From assembly GCF_014200305.1 (NCBI RefSeq), contig NZ_JACHBL010000001.1, positions 2,232,001 through 2,296,000 on the forward strand: 64,000 nucleotides of DNA, read 5' to 3'. Origin of the DNA: Neomicrococcus lactis (lineage in GTDB: Bacteria; Actinomycetota; Actinomycetes; Actinomycetales; Micrococcaceae). The first letter of the stretch is position 1, and every line of letters starts with the position of its first letter. A program made the position numbers and the translations under genes. Below, one piece after another: positions 23,722 to 32,824 of this stretch. Below the pieces are notes generated by a model, which did not search any database, was not told where the DNA came from, and was given only the letters and a program-made list of their open reading frames with translations.

Positions 23722-26700
23722 GTGAGCGTCTCAGACTGGGGTGGATCCGAGAGCCAACTTGGGATCTTCGTTGAAGATCAGTCGCGTCAAATCCTGGCTG
23801 CCTATGATGCCAAGCCGGACTTAGTTCGAGAACACAGCAATATTGAACTTGCCATCAGTCAGAGTGGATATGGTCGCAAGCAGCTGAACGAGCTTATTCA
23901 GAACGCGGCAGATGCTGTCGACGAATTCGACGGACGTATACGTATGGTTCTTTCGGGCGATAGTTTGTATTGTGCAAACAACGGCTCGCCTTTAACTGCT
24001 GAAGGATATGCAACTCTCGTTTCATCCCATTCCTCGGAAAAAAGAGACGATCAGATCGGCCGTTTTGGGCTTGGATTTAAATCCGTTGTTCAGATTTCAA
24101 ATTCACCGAAAATGTATAGCCGTAGCGGCTCTGTTGGCTGGGACCGAGAGCGTAGCGCTGAAAAGCTTAGATCCATATGCCCGGGATTGGAGGCGTACCC
24201 AATTCTCCGCTTGGGCTATACGCTGGACCCGATTCAGGATGCTGCAACGGATTCGATTCTTGCTGAGCTGATGACATGGGCAACAACTGTAGTTAAGTTG
24301 CCTCTCAACCAACAATCCGCGTGGCTAAGTAAAGCTATTGAAGATTTTCCGCATGAGTTTCTCTTGTTCTCACCGAGCATTGCGTCGCTCGAATTTGACG
24401 ATAGAAACGCCGGGAATATTACGACCTGGACGGCGCAACGAACTGGGGCAAACGTTGTTCTAACCAATGGTGACGTTAGAGAAGAGTGGCGTTTCTTCCA
24501 GCATGAGCACGTAGTGAGCCCCCAAGCCGCAATCGAGGCTGGTTCTATTGCGGCACGTGAGACCGTGAAAGTATCTTGGGCCGTGCCCATGGAGGGTACC
24601 CAACGACGTACTCGCGGTTCATTCTGGAATTTCTTTCCGACTGACCACCAAACATCTCTCCGGGGCATTGTTAATGCTGCCTTCAAGATGAATGAAGACC
24701 GTCATAGCATTCTCTCGACCATGTACAACCGAGAGATTCTGGAACGAGCGCTTCCAACAATCGTGATGGGAGCTCTTCCCAATCTGCAAAGTGAAAAAGA
24801 CCCAGCAAGTTTTCTAGATCTTTTACCCGCACGTGGCCGTGAGAGCCTTTCCTGGGCAGATGCAACTATCAACGAGCCAATTTTCAAGGCACTGTCCGTT
24901 GCAAGTTGTCTACCTGATCGAAACGGACAACTTCGATTTATCTCTGACCTAATTATTCCTCCGGATCTGGATGAAGCCACACGACTCGAATCGATGTGGG
25001 ACGAAGCTGTGAGTAAGGATAGGCCTTGGCTGCATGCAGCAGCGCTGAAGACAAAAGAACGCAAATTGATGGTTCGGCGTTTGCTTGCCTTGGCAAATAA
25101 GGGCCGCGCATCTGTTGAAGAATGGCTCGAGGAAGTAACTCGCTCTAAGGAATTTAGCGACATCGAGAAGGCACTCAAAATGGCTGTCGAAATCGATAAG
25201 CATTACGAGATGCATCGGGCCGCAATGCGGCGGAGCCGGATTGTCCCCATGCAAGATGGAACACTTCAGGCTCCAATTACAACAAAAGTCTTTTTGCCAA
25301 TCGACGACGAAGATCGGGGAACAAATGTCGTCGCCTATGACTTTGTTCATTTTGGTGAGGCGGGACGCCTGCTTAAGCAGCTAGATCTACAAGCTCTGGA
25401 TGATCGGGGCAAGGTCGACCGGATCGCTCGAAAAGTTTCCGATGACTATAGTGACCCCACTATCGCGGAGTCTTTATGGAGGACTTCGCGGTCCATTCCC
25501 ATGGCTGAATTCATTTCGATCATCAATAACCGCTTAGATCCAACGCGGCTTCTAGCACGGTCAAAAAGTGGCACTTGGGCGCCACTTTCAGACTTGTGGT
25601 TTGCGGGCGATCTAATTCCAAGCAATAGCATCGGCGACGAACACTTAGTTGTAGACGACCTGTTTCATCGGCAGGACCGAGAAATACTCAGGAATCTTGG
25701 TGTACTAAGTAAACTCGCCGAGCCCACGAAAGTCGATTCCGGGCCCGACTACATGGCGTGGAAGCAGAGCGAAGCCAAGCGCATCTCGGAAGAGTCAAAG
25801 AACTCGCCTGTTCCTGTGTCTGAGGCATCTCTTCGATTCTCACCGGCAAGGGCAACTAAGGGATTGCATTTGCTTGCGGGCGCCTCGAGAGGCACCCGAT
25901 CGAGGGTGACGCAAATTTTGCTGGGCCTTGAGCACTTTAAGGCCACCGTGGAATCTAGCTCGCAATTTTCGAAGCCTACTAGTCTTGAAGGTCCAGACCT
26001 CTGGTGGATTCGCAATTTTGGCGTTCTACAAACGAGGTTAGATCTTGTAGATGTCAAATATTGTGTGGGAAATGTTGAGGATATTCCTTCAGGATTCCTT
26101 CCAAATCCTGGACCCGAGAATGCCGAAAAGTTGGGGCTCCCGACTCAGTTCAACCAAGTAAATTGGAGTTTCGTTCTTCCGCTGGCCGAAGAGCGCCTTC
26201 AGCTTGGGAGGATTCACGAGTTGTACGCGATCTTGGCCAGCCATGGCGCTAGAAGGCCAGTCGAAATACTTGTTGAGAACCAGGTAGGCGAAAAATCGAG
26301 ACAGCGGTCCGAATTTGTGTCCGTCACGGGAGACAAAGAGACCTTTAATTTCCTGAAGAATGTCATGGAATCGCCGGCGATCTATTTGGAGAGCACCGAA
26401 GCGGTCGATGCGCTACGTGACATGTGGAAGTTGCCGGAGGTAAAGGCTGAATTCTTTGATTCCATCAGATCTAGTCAGATTGAAGGCAAAACAGAGCAAA
26501 CGATAGAAGATCTTTTTCCGCAGCTTCACCTGGCGGAGTCGAAAGTTCGGCGCACGTATAAGTGCATTCCATGCTCCACCCTTGAAGCTGTCCGGGCTAA
26601 TTCTCTTAATTCCCATATTGAGACTAAAGTCTCGGAGTTTTTGAAGGAAGGCAGTACCTTTTATTACCAGTCGGAGATACCGACAAGAAAACTTCTGAAC

Positions 26701-27072
26701 TATCTCTTGCAGGCTTTCGAAAGCAACAAGAAAGCGTTCGATGTCGAACAAGCGATGAAGCGTATCGCTAAGGCGCAAATTCAAGAAGCGAAGAACGGCA
26801 AGGGAAAGCAACAAGCTGCAGCCGACAAGCAGAAGTCGCTGAAGACCCATGCTAGCGGTTTCATTCCAATGGACGTCGAGCGCGATCTTGGAGAGCAGCT
26901 CCAACTAATTAAACACGCAATTCTGAGTCACCTCGATACCGCTGAAGCGAGCGTATTTGACGTTCGTCTGAGCTTTGAAGTTGATAATTCCAAAGGTATT
27001 TCAGAAGAAATCGTGGCAAAGGTCCGGGAACATGCTAGCCGGCTAGGCGGACAAGCAACTTTCGAAGGATAG
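23722..27072 (+). CDS. sacsin-like GHKL ATPase of the defence island
   Basis: A 1116-residue protein with an N-terminal GHKL (Hsp90/sacsin-type) ATPase domain: N-box QLNELIQNAADA (Glu57, Asn61) and the lid motif GRFGLGFK (113-120). The remaining roughly 850 residues show no family I recognise; they are mostly alpha-helical, and residues about 1010-1050 are a Lys/Gln-rich helical stretch (KAQIQEAKNGKGKQQ). The GTG at 23722 has GGGAG 4 bases upstream and is preferred over a TTG at 23698. The stop is 2 bases before the next start. GC and codon use are lower than the backbone. A role as an ATP-driven switch or chaperone-like sensor is inference. Confidence 0.85.
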   Translation: MSVSDWGGSESQLGIFVEDQSRQILAAYDAKPDLVREHSNIELAISQSGYGRKQLNELIQNAADAVDEFDGRIRMVLSGDSLYCANNGSPLTAEGYATLVSSHSSEKRDDQIGRFGLGFKSVVQISNSPKMYSRSGSVGWDRERSAEKLRSICPGLEAYPILRLGYTLDPIQDAATDSILAELMTWATTVVKLPLNQQSAWLSKAIEDFPHEFLLFSPSIASLEFDDRNAGNITTWTAQRTGANVVLTNGDVREEWRFFQHEHVVSPQAAIEAGSIAARETVKVSWAVPMEGTQRRTRGSFWNFFPTDHQTSLRGIVNAAFKMNEDRHSILSTMYNREILERALPTIVMGALPNLQSEKDPASFLDLLPARGRESLSWADATINEPIFKALSVASCLPDRNGQLRFISDLIIPPDLDEATRLESMWDEAVSKDRPWLHAAALKTKERKLMVRRLLALANKGRASVEEWLEEVTRSKEFSDIEKALKMAVEIDKHYEMHRAAMRRSRIVPMQDGTLQAPITTKVFLPIDDEDRGTNVVAYDFVHFGEAGRLLKQLDLQALDDRGKVDRIARKVSDDYSDPTIAESLWRTSRSIPMAEFISIINNRLDPTRLLARSKSGTWAPLSDLWFAGDLIPSNSIGDEHLVVDDLFHRQDREILRNLGVLSKLAEPTKVDSGPDYMAWKQSEAKRISEESKNSPVPVSEASLRFSPARATKGLHLLAGASRGTRSRVTQILLGLEHFKATVESSSQFSKPTSLEGPDLWWIRNFGVLQTRLDLVDVKYCVGNVEDIPSGFLPNPGPENAEKLGLPTQFNQVNWSFVLPLAEERLQLGRIHELYAILASHGARRPVEILVENQVGEKSRQRSEFVSVTGDKETFNFLKNVMESPAIYLESTEAVDALRDMWKLPEVKAEFFDSIRSSQIEGKTEQTIEDLFPQLHLAESKVRRTYKCIPCSTLEAVRANSLNSHIETKVSEFLKEGSTFYYQSEIPTRKLLNYLLQAFESNKKAFDVEQAMKRIAKAQIQEAKNGKGKQQAAADKQKSLKTHASGFIPMDVERDLGEQLQLIKHAILSHLDTAEASVFDVRLSFEVDNSKGISEEIVAKVREHASRLGGQATFEG

Positions 27073-27074
27073 CC

Positions 27075-28613
27075 ATGGTCTTAAGACCCGAAACAGACGT
27101 TGGTACTCGTGAGTATGTAAAGCCTGACCCGTCAACTCTGGCCGCAATCGGGGTTCACCACAGCTTCTCAAGCGCTCTCGCGGACTTGGTCGATAATTCA
27201 ATTGATGCTGGTGCAACGCATGTACGCATACGTTTTCTAGAGCAGCTTGGTTCGATCATAGGGCTGCAAATCATCGACAACGGAAAGGGTATGAACTCTG
27301 ATGAGATAAGACGTGCCATGACTTTCGGAGCAAGACGAGATTATGGGTCCGAGGACCTGGGATATTTCGGTTTGGGGTTGAAAGCGGCGTCATTGTCTCA
27401 ATCTGAATCTTTTGCCGTGTTCTCAAGACAAGAGTGGTCGTCTGCCGTAGGTCGCTTTATGGACCACTCTGTGAGTGAAGATTTCTCTGTCGGAGTTCTT
27501 TCCTCGGATATTGCGTTGGCCAATATTGAAGATACCAAAGGTATTGAAATTTCGAGCGGGACGATTGTTGAGTGGCATCAGCTGAAGGATTCCTTGAACT
27601 CAACTGAGAGTGACGTGGTCGCCGAATGGAAGTCAACAAAGATTCGTGAAATTCGCCATCATTTGGGTCTTACCTTTCATAGACTTCTGGAAGATGGCGT
27701 CCTGTCAATAGGAGTTGACAGTTTCGACGTTGATCGCAAGTTGGCGCTCCCGGCTTTGTCGATCGAGGCAATTGATCCGTTCAAGAACTCGATCCATAGG
27801 GGTGGTTATCCTCGAACGTACGTGGCAAATCTCCCGGACGGCGCATCGTTTAGTTGCGAAGGGCATATCTTTCCACCGAAGCTCAATACGACTGAGTTCG
27901 ATCTGTACGGGGAGCCAGGAGAGCGCAGACAAGGGTTCTACCTTTATCGGCGGAACCGTCTGATCGCCACGGGCGATAACTGGGCTGGGTTACGCATTCC
28001 CGACGGCGAGTTGGGACTCGGAAGAGTCAAGCTTGAGCTGGACGAAGCGACGGAAAAGTACGTTGCCCTGAATCCTGAAAAAATTGAGCCCGTGTTTACA
28101 AAGGAGTTCAGTGCGGCCTTGCGGCTTAGCCACTCGACAGATGGTGAGAACCTCCCTTTCACGGACTTTTTTGACGACCTCCGTCGCTTGCAACGTGACA
28201 GTCGGCGAAGTTCACGGAAACCGATTAGTTTGGTTGAACCGGGACTTGGAATCAACCCGGGCGTGATAGATCAGCTCAAAGAGTTTCAGGATTTCGCCGA
28301 CTACGATCCGATATCTATACGTTTTGTCACTCTGGGTGACTACGAATTCTTTCGGGCTGACCGAATCAACAGGAGAATTGACCTTAACGTCAATATTGTC
28401 CGGACCCTATCGGGTCGAGACGGAAGACTAACGAATTCCGATGGACAACTAATTAAGATTCTGCTCTATTTTCTTCTACAAGATGACTTCAAGATTGAGC
28501 AGAGATGGGATGCTATTCGAATCGAACGGCATCGTTTGATTAACTCGTCCCTAATATCTGCGTTCTTTGACGACTTTGGTTCTGAGGAGAGCTCAAATGA
28601 CCTGGGTGACTAA
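27075..28613 (+). CDS. MORC/MutL-like GHKL ATPase
   Basis: A 512-residue protein whose first 200 residues are a GHKL ATPase of the MutL/MORC type: N-box ALADLVDNSIDAGAT (Asp37, Asp40, Asn41), DNGKG (68-72) and the lid GYFGLGLKAASLS (from 98). The residue at the catalytic-base position of MutL (Glu) is Asp here. A second alpha/beta part (about 215-340) resembles the transducer/S5 domain, including a Lys-ended segment near 330. Homologues occur in restriction-type operons with Z1 helicases and nucleases. It is 2 bases from the upstream gene and 14 bases from the downstream gene. In this setting it probably clamps or dimerises on DNA; that is inferred from the family. Confidence 0.88.
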   Translation: MVLRPETDVGTREYVKPDPSTLAAIGVHHSFSSALADLVDNSIDAGATHVRIRFLEQLGSIIGLQIIDNGKGMNSDEIRRAMTFGARRDYGSEDLGYFGLGLKAASLSQSESFAVFSRQEWSSAVGRFMDHSVSEDFSVGVLSSDIALANIEDTKGIEISSGTIVEWHQLKDSLNSTESDVVAEWKSTKIREIRHHLGLTFHRLLEDGVLSIGVDSFDVDRKLALPALSIEAIDPFKNSIHRGGYPRTYVANLPDGASFSCEGHIFPPKLNTTEFDLYGEPGERRQGFYLYRRNRLIATGDNWAGLRIPDGELGLGRVKLELDEATEKYVALNPEKIEPVFTKEFSAALRLSHSTDGENLPFTDFFDDLRRLQRDSRRSSRKPISLVEPGLGINPGVIDQLKEFQDFADYDPISIRFVTLGDYEFFRADRINRRIDLNVNIVRTLSGRDGRLTNSDGQLIKILLYFLLQDDFKIEQRWDAIRIERHRLINSSLISAFFDDFGSEESSNDLGD

Positions 28614-28627
28614 GGTAAGGCGTACAG

Positions 28628-29635
28628 ATGTCACAAAGTAATGCTCCCGCCAATGGAGATGGTCAAAGGCTTGCACCCGAAACTGTTGATCGGTTTTTTG
28701 GATCCGCAGATATAGTTCCGATTCCCGTGCTGAATGAGCCGTACTGCGAACTTAGGTTCCATCCCGATCCCCAAATCATGGAGTTACGTGTATCGACGAA
28801 CGACTCACCACCGGAACTCGTTGGCCTCGAGAATATTAATGTTGATCAGTTCTATAACGATTCTGAGCGGACCTATTGCCTGCGCGTGAATGCGAAAGAC
28901 ATCCGCTTTCTTGCGTATTCGTTTGTGGCAGACGTCGTGGATTCAATTGCTCAAGGACACACTTTGGGTGAGGCGATCGGGAAATCCATCGAGGGCTATC
29001 AGCAACTGGTGAAGAGGCAAAGACGATTAAGTGACGAGAAGCAGACCGGCTTGATTGGCGAATTGCTGTTTCTCCAGTTTTTGTGTGGTCATAGCGAGAG
29101 TGCGGCACTTGACGCCTGGCTTGGGCCTTCTGCTGAACAGCATGACTTTTCCTTTCTTGACTTCGACGTCGAAGTCAAGACGACTAAATCTGAACGTCGA
29201 GTACACAGAATCTCGACGGCCACACAGCTGGAACCGAGCGTTGGTCGTGTGCTTTGGTTTCTTTCAGTGCAGATCACTGCAGCTGGCAGTTCGTCCAATG
29301 GTTTCAGCTTGGATCAACTGATTTCCCAGGTCGGGGACCTGTTGGGTTCCAGGCGGGAGCGATTCTTGTCGTACCTTCGAAAGCTGGGGTGGGACGAGTC
29401 AGAATTGCATTCTTATCCTGAGAAGTATGTTCTCCGAACGGCTCCAGCGTTCTATCTCGTTGATGAGCGCTTCCCGGCTTTACGGGCATCGTCACTCAAA
29501 GTTCAAGTTGAGGGTTTCCAACATCTGTCGGAGATTTCTTATCGAACTGATATTTCCCATTTGATTCCGTCTGAGCCGCCTTCCAGCGTCTCGGAGTTTA
29601 GCAATGTAGCAAGTGCGCTACTGAGGAGATGGTAA
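28628..29635 (+). CDS. PD-(D/E)XK nuclease-like protein (DUF4420)
   Basis: A 335-residue protein with the restriction-nuclease core: Glu145 in GLIGELLFL, then DFDVEVKTT giving Asp180, Glu182 and Lys184. The arrangement (helix Glu, then D-x-E-x-K on a strand) matches the DUF4420 family, the usual nuclease partner of Z1 and MORC-like genes. The N-terminal 130 residues and C-terminal 120 residues have no motif I recognise. Its stop overlaps the next start (TAATG), so it is translationally coupled to the Z1 gene. It is the best candidate for the DNA-cutting component. Confidence 0.85.
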   Translation: MSQSNAPANGDGQRLAPETVDRFFGSADIVPIPVLNEPYCELRFHPDPQIMELRVSTNDSPPELVGLENINVDQFYNDSERTYCLRVNAKDIRFLAYSFVADVVDSIAQGHTLGEAIGKSIEGYQQLVKRQRRLSDEKQTGLIGELLFLQFLCGHSESAALDAWLGPSAEQHDFSFLDFDVEVKTTKSERRVHRISTATQLEPSVGRVLWFLSVQITAAGSSSNGFSLDQLISQVGDLLGSRRERFLSYLRKLGWDESELHSYPEKYVLRTAPAFYLVDERFPALRASSLKVQVEGFQHLSEISYRTDISHLIPSEPPSSVSEFSNVASALLRRW

Positions 29636-32600
29636 TGAGCGAACTACGAAATTTGAGCGAAGCCGTATCCGCTGCGCTTGGTAAAGGTGGTCAGAGCCGG
29701 CCGAAGACGCTGTTGAGTCGCGTCAATCTTGAATTGGAAGACATTGGCGAAGAGGAAATAACAATTTCGCAGTTGGTGGACTATTTAGTTTCGACTGAAG
29801 ACCCGAACGATCGTGGGCTGGTCGACTTTCGTTTGGCCCTTGCTAACTGGGATCAAACTTCGGATGCCAGTTGGCTTCGGGACATTCCTGAGGAAGCGCT
29901 GGTTCCAAAGGGTGAGAAACGACGCTCATTCGTGCTTGCGAAGCTGGGGTTTACAGAGGATAGCTTTCAGAGTCTCAACCGGGCGTATCCAATTATGAAT
30001 GCCGGTGTGATCGTCTCAAATCCAAATGATGATGGGCGATGGCCGTGGTACGACGAGAAGCGCCGAGAACGGGACCAATACTGGAGCGTTTATAAGGATG
30101 TGCTCAAGAGTCGTGGATTTGATGCCGAGTCTATCGCTGTACTTGACGAGTCAACTACGGAAATTGTGAGTCGCTTTGCAGACCCAACCTGGGAAGACAT
30201 GTACCAGTCGAAAGGCTTGGTTGTCGGTCACGTTCAAAGCGGAAAGACTGCAAATTTCACGGGAACCGTGGCAAAGGCAATCGACGCGGGTTACAGGCTA
30301 GTCATCATTCTCACTGGAACTCTCGAACTGCTCAGAGGTCAGACGCAGCGTCGACTCGATAAGGAGTTGGTGGGTTTTGAAAACATAGTCGGTGGCATTG
30401 ATCTTACGGACGAAGTTCTGGCGCGCGAGAATATTGACTATATAGCGAACCACGATGCTGATTGGTTGGCTGGCGACAAGTTTGTAAAGTTCGGATATGA
30501 CCCAGAAAGTGTCGCTGGAGTCCCACACATCATTCGGCTTACCAAGAGCACGGACGACTACAAGGCGCTAAAGGCTGGGCTAAGCGCCTTGGATTACCGG
30601 ACCAATCTGAGAAGTGATCAGAAGATTTACCACCCCGATAATCTGTGGGACACCCCCGTTCGATTGGTTGTGGTGAAAAAGAACGCAATTGTTCTCAAGA
30701 AGTTGATTAAGGATCTAAAGCAAATTCGGGGTAATACTCAGGACTACCCTGCCCTGATAATCGACGATGAGGCAGACCAGGCCGGAATCAACACAAAGAA
30801 GCCGCCAGTGTCGCTTACTCGCGAAGAACAGTCAGAAGAGCAAACGCGAACCCGTGAACGGACGGCAATTAACAAGTTGCTTTCTGAACTCCTAACAATC
30901 CTTCCGCGTGCGCAATACGTTGGTTATACAGCGACGCCAATTGCAAATGTCTTTGTTGATCCGACAGACGTCGACGACATATACCCAAAGGACTTCATTT
31001 TTAGTCTTGAGCCACCCAAAACCTATATGGGTGGTAAATCGTTCCATGACTCACATCGCGTAATGGACCCGGATGAGGAAAAGACGGCTTCGAACAGTAA
31101 TGAAGCCGCCTACGTCCGTGACATTAATTCGATGCCGGATCAACCGGAGGATCGTCGTCATGAGATGCAAAAGGCGTTGGACTCATTTGTCTTATCAGGG
31201 GCGATTAAGTTGTGGAGGAAAGGTCGCGGAGCCTCCGGCGACTTCAAGCACCATACGATGCTATTTCACGAGTCTGTGCGTCAAGACGAGCATGCTGCGC
31301 TGGCTAGGGAAGTGGAAGTGCTGTGGAAGAGATCGGACTATTCAGGGTTTGAGGGATACGACCGTCTCTCGTTGCTCTGGGATAGCGACTACGTAGAAAC
31401 TATGATCGGGCTAGCCTCGAGAAGTGATTCAGAGAAACCTGACCCGAAGACGCATCTAATTCCTCGGTCTTTTGATGATGTTGCGGTTTATCTTCCGGAA
31501 GTCGTGCAGCTGATTGAGCAAGGACACAGTCCCGTCGTAGTCGTTAACGGTGACAAAGACAGCGAGTATACCCAGGAAGGCGCAGACTTTCAGAAGGGCC
31601 CAGTTTGGAAGATCCTTATCGGTGGCGCCAAGCTTTCGAGAGGTTACACAATTGAGGGTCTTACGGTGACCTGGTACTCACGCCGCGCGTTGGCGTCGGA
31701 TACGTTGATGCAAATGGGTCGCTGGTTCGGATACCGGCCGGGGTATCGCGACTTGGTTCGCTTGTTTATTGGTAGGAATGTGCCAATCTCCACTAACAGC
31801 GCCAAGACTTATGATCTGTTCGAAGCTTTTGAGTCAATTGTTCAAGACGAGGAACGTTTTAGAGAGCAGTTACGTCAATTTGCAGAGGTTGATGAATTCG
31901 GGATGCCTCAAGTGAGGCCAATCGAAATTCCGCCACTGGTCTTCCAAAGCATGCCATGGCTGAGGCCAACTGCAAGAAATCGGATGTACAACGCCGAGAT
32001 CGTTCAGTACGCGGGGGGCTCCCGCTTCAAAGACTTCTTCTTCATTCCTTCACGAGACCCGGCTGTGTCAAAGAACAAAGAAAATTTGATTGCTATGACG
32101 CCAATATTGCGGAGGCTAACAGAGGAAGAGCAATTTCACTATAAGACGGAAAGGAATAACGAATCCTCCTATATGGGAATGACGGGGATGGTTCCCGCTG
32201 AGCTGCTAGTTAGTTCCCTCGCAAATTTTTCATGGAGTGAACCTGATTACTTCAAAGCCGATCTCGAATTTGTTAGAAGCGCAATCCAGAAAGGTGACAT
32301 CACGCACTTCAAGGTCGTAATGCATGTGCCGTCAAAGGACCGCTTCTTGAAGGAAATAGATTTGCCAGGTTTGACAGGGTCAGAGTTCCCCATTGTGCGT
32401 CGAAAGCGGCGTGAAGAGCGCAGAGATTTCTCCGGCTCTTCGCGTTGGACCAGACAGCCGCTGGAGCGGCAGTTTACTTTGAAGAAAGCGAGCTCAGATA
32501 CTTCCCCGCGCACTATTGGTGCGGTCATCCTCACCTTGGCGGCTGACCAGTGGGTGGGCGGAATAAGCGACTCTTCTCCAGAAAATCTGGGTCCTGACCC

Positions 32601-32730
32601 GGTGAATCCAGAAGACATCGCAACACTGTTTTCGTGGGCGCTTCCGCATGATGCTGCTCCCAAAGGAAAAGCAGGCTTTCGGGTTCGAGTTCCGGAGCAT
32701 CCTGATGCTCCTACGGTTGAAATTCGATGA
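29635..32730 (+). CDS. Z1-domain superfamily 2 helicase-like protein
   Basis: A 1031-residue P-loop ATPase: Walker A GHVQSGKT (198-205), DDEAD Walker B (377-381), YTATPIANV (motif III-like), LSRGYTIEGLT, and the Z1 signature QMGRWFGYRPGY (GRWFGYR at 695-701, with motif VI arginines). These define the Z1 family of SF2 helicase-like proteins found in restriction-type operons. Start at 29635 is chosen for the GAGGAG 8 bases upstream; an ATG at 29629 is also in frame. It probably translocates on or remodels DNA to feed the nuclease, as in ATP-dependent restriction enzymes. Last gene of the island. Confidence 0.9.
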   Translation: MSELRNLSEAVSAALGKGGQSRPKTLLSRVNLELEDIGEEEITISQLVDYLVSTEDPNDRGLVDFRLALANWDQTSDASWLRDIPEEALVPKGEKRRSFVLAKLGFTEDSFQSLNRAYPIMNAGVIVSNPNDDGRWPWYDEKRRERDQYWSVYKDVLKSRGFDAESIAVLDESTTEIVSRFADPTWEDMYQSKGLVVGHVQSGKTANFTGTVAKAIDAGYRLVIILTGTLELLRGQTQRRLDKELVGFENIVGGIDLTDEVLARENIDYIANHDADWLAGDKFVKFGYDPESVAGVPHIIRLTKSTDDYKALKAGLSALDYRTNLRSDQKIYHPDNLWDTPVRLVVVKKNAIVLKKLIKDLKQIRGNTQDYPALIIDDEADQAGINTKKPPVSLTREEQSEEQTRTRERTAINKLLSELLTILPRAQYVGYTATPIANVFVDPTDVDDIYPKDFIFSLEPPKTYMGGKSFHDSHRVMDPDEEKTASNSNEAAYVRDINSMPDQPEDRRHEMQKALDSFVLSGAIKLWRKGRGASGDFKHHTMLFHESVRQDEHAALAREVEVLWKRSDYSGFEGYDRLSLLWDSDYVETMIGLASRSDSEKPDPKTHLIPRSFDDVAVYLPEVVQLIEQGHSPVVVVNGDKDSEYTQEGADFQKGPVWKILIGGAKLSRGYTIEGLTVTWYSRRALASDTLMQMGRWFGYRPGYRDLVRLFIGRNVPISTNSAKTYDLFEAFESIVQDEERFREQLRQFAEVDEFGMPQVRPIEIPPLVFQSMPWLRPTARNRMYNAEIVQYAGGSRFKDFFFIPSRDPAVSKNKENLIAMTPILRRLTEEEQFHYKTERNNESSYMGMTGMVPAELLVSSLANFSWSEPDYFKADLEFVRSAIQKGDITHFKVVMHVPSKDRFLKEIDLPGLTGSEFPIVRRKRREERRDFSGSSRWTRQPLERQFTLKKASSDTSPRTIGAVILTLAADQWVGGISDSSPENLGPDPVNPEDIATLFSWALPHDAAPKGKAGFRVRVPEHPDAPTVEIR

Positions 32731-32771
32731 CCGTTTCGGGTCGTCAAATAATCTCATGAAGCGGTGAAACT

Positions 32772-32800
32772 ACGCCCAATGCTCTGAACAGGTTGGGCGT
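32772..32800 (+). terminator. possible terminator at the end of the island
   Basis: ACGCCCAA (32772-32779) pairs with TTGGGCGT (32793-32800) around a 13-base loop, 41 bases after the Z1 stop. No T-run follows. The spacing to the femAB start (GTG 32825) leaves a TAGTGT box at 32813-32818, 6 bases before that start. Confidence 0.45.
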
Positions 32801-32824
32801 GGTCAATGTTGGTAGTGTTGAGGC

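Noticed and set aside
22509-32730. DISARM, BREX or Dnd system
   Set aside because: None of their defining genes (drmA/B, pglZ/brxC, dndB-E) is present; the Z1/DUF4420/MORC set points to a different group.
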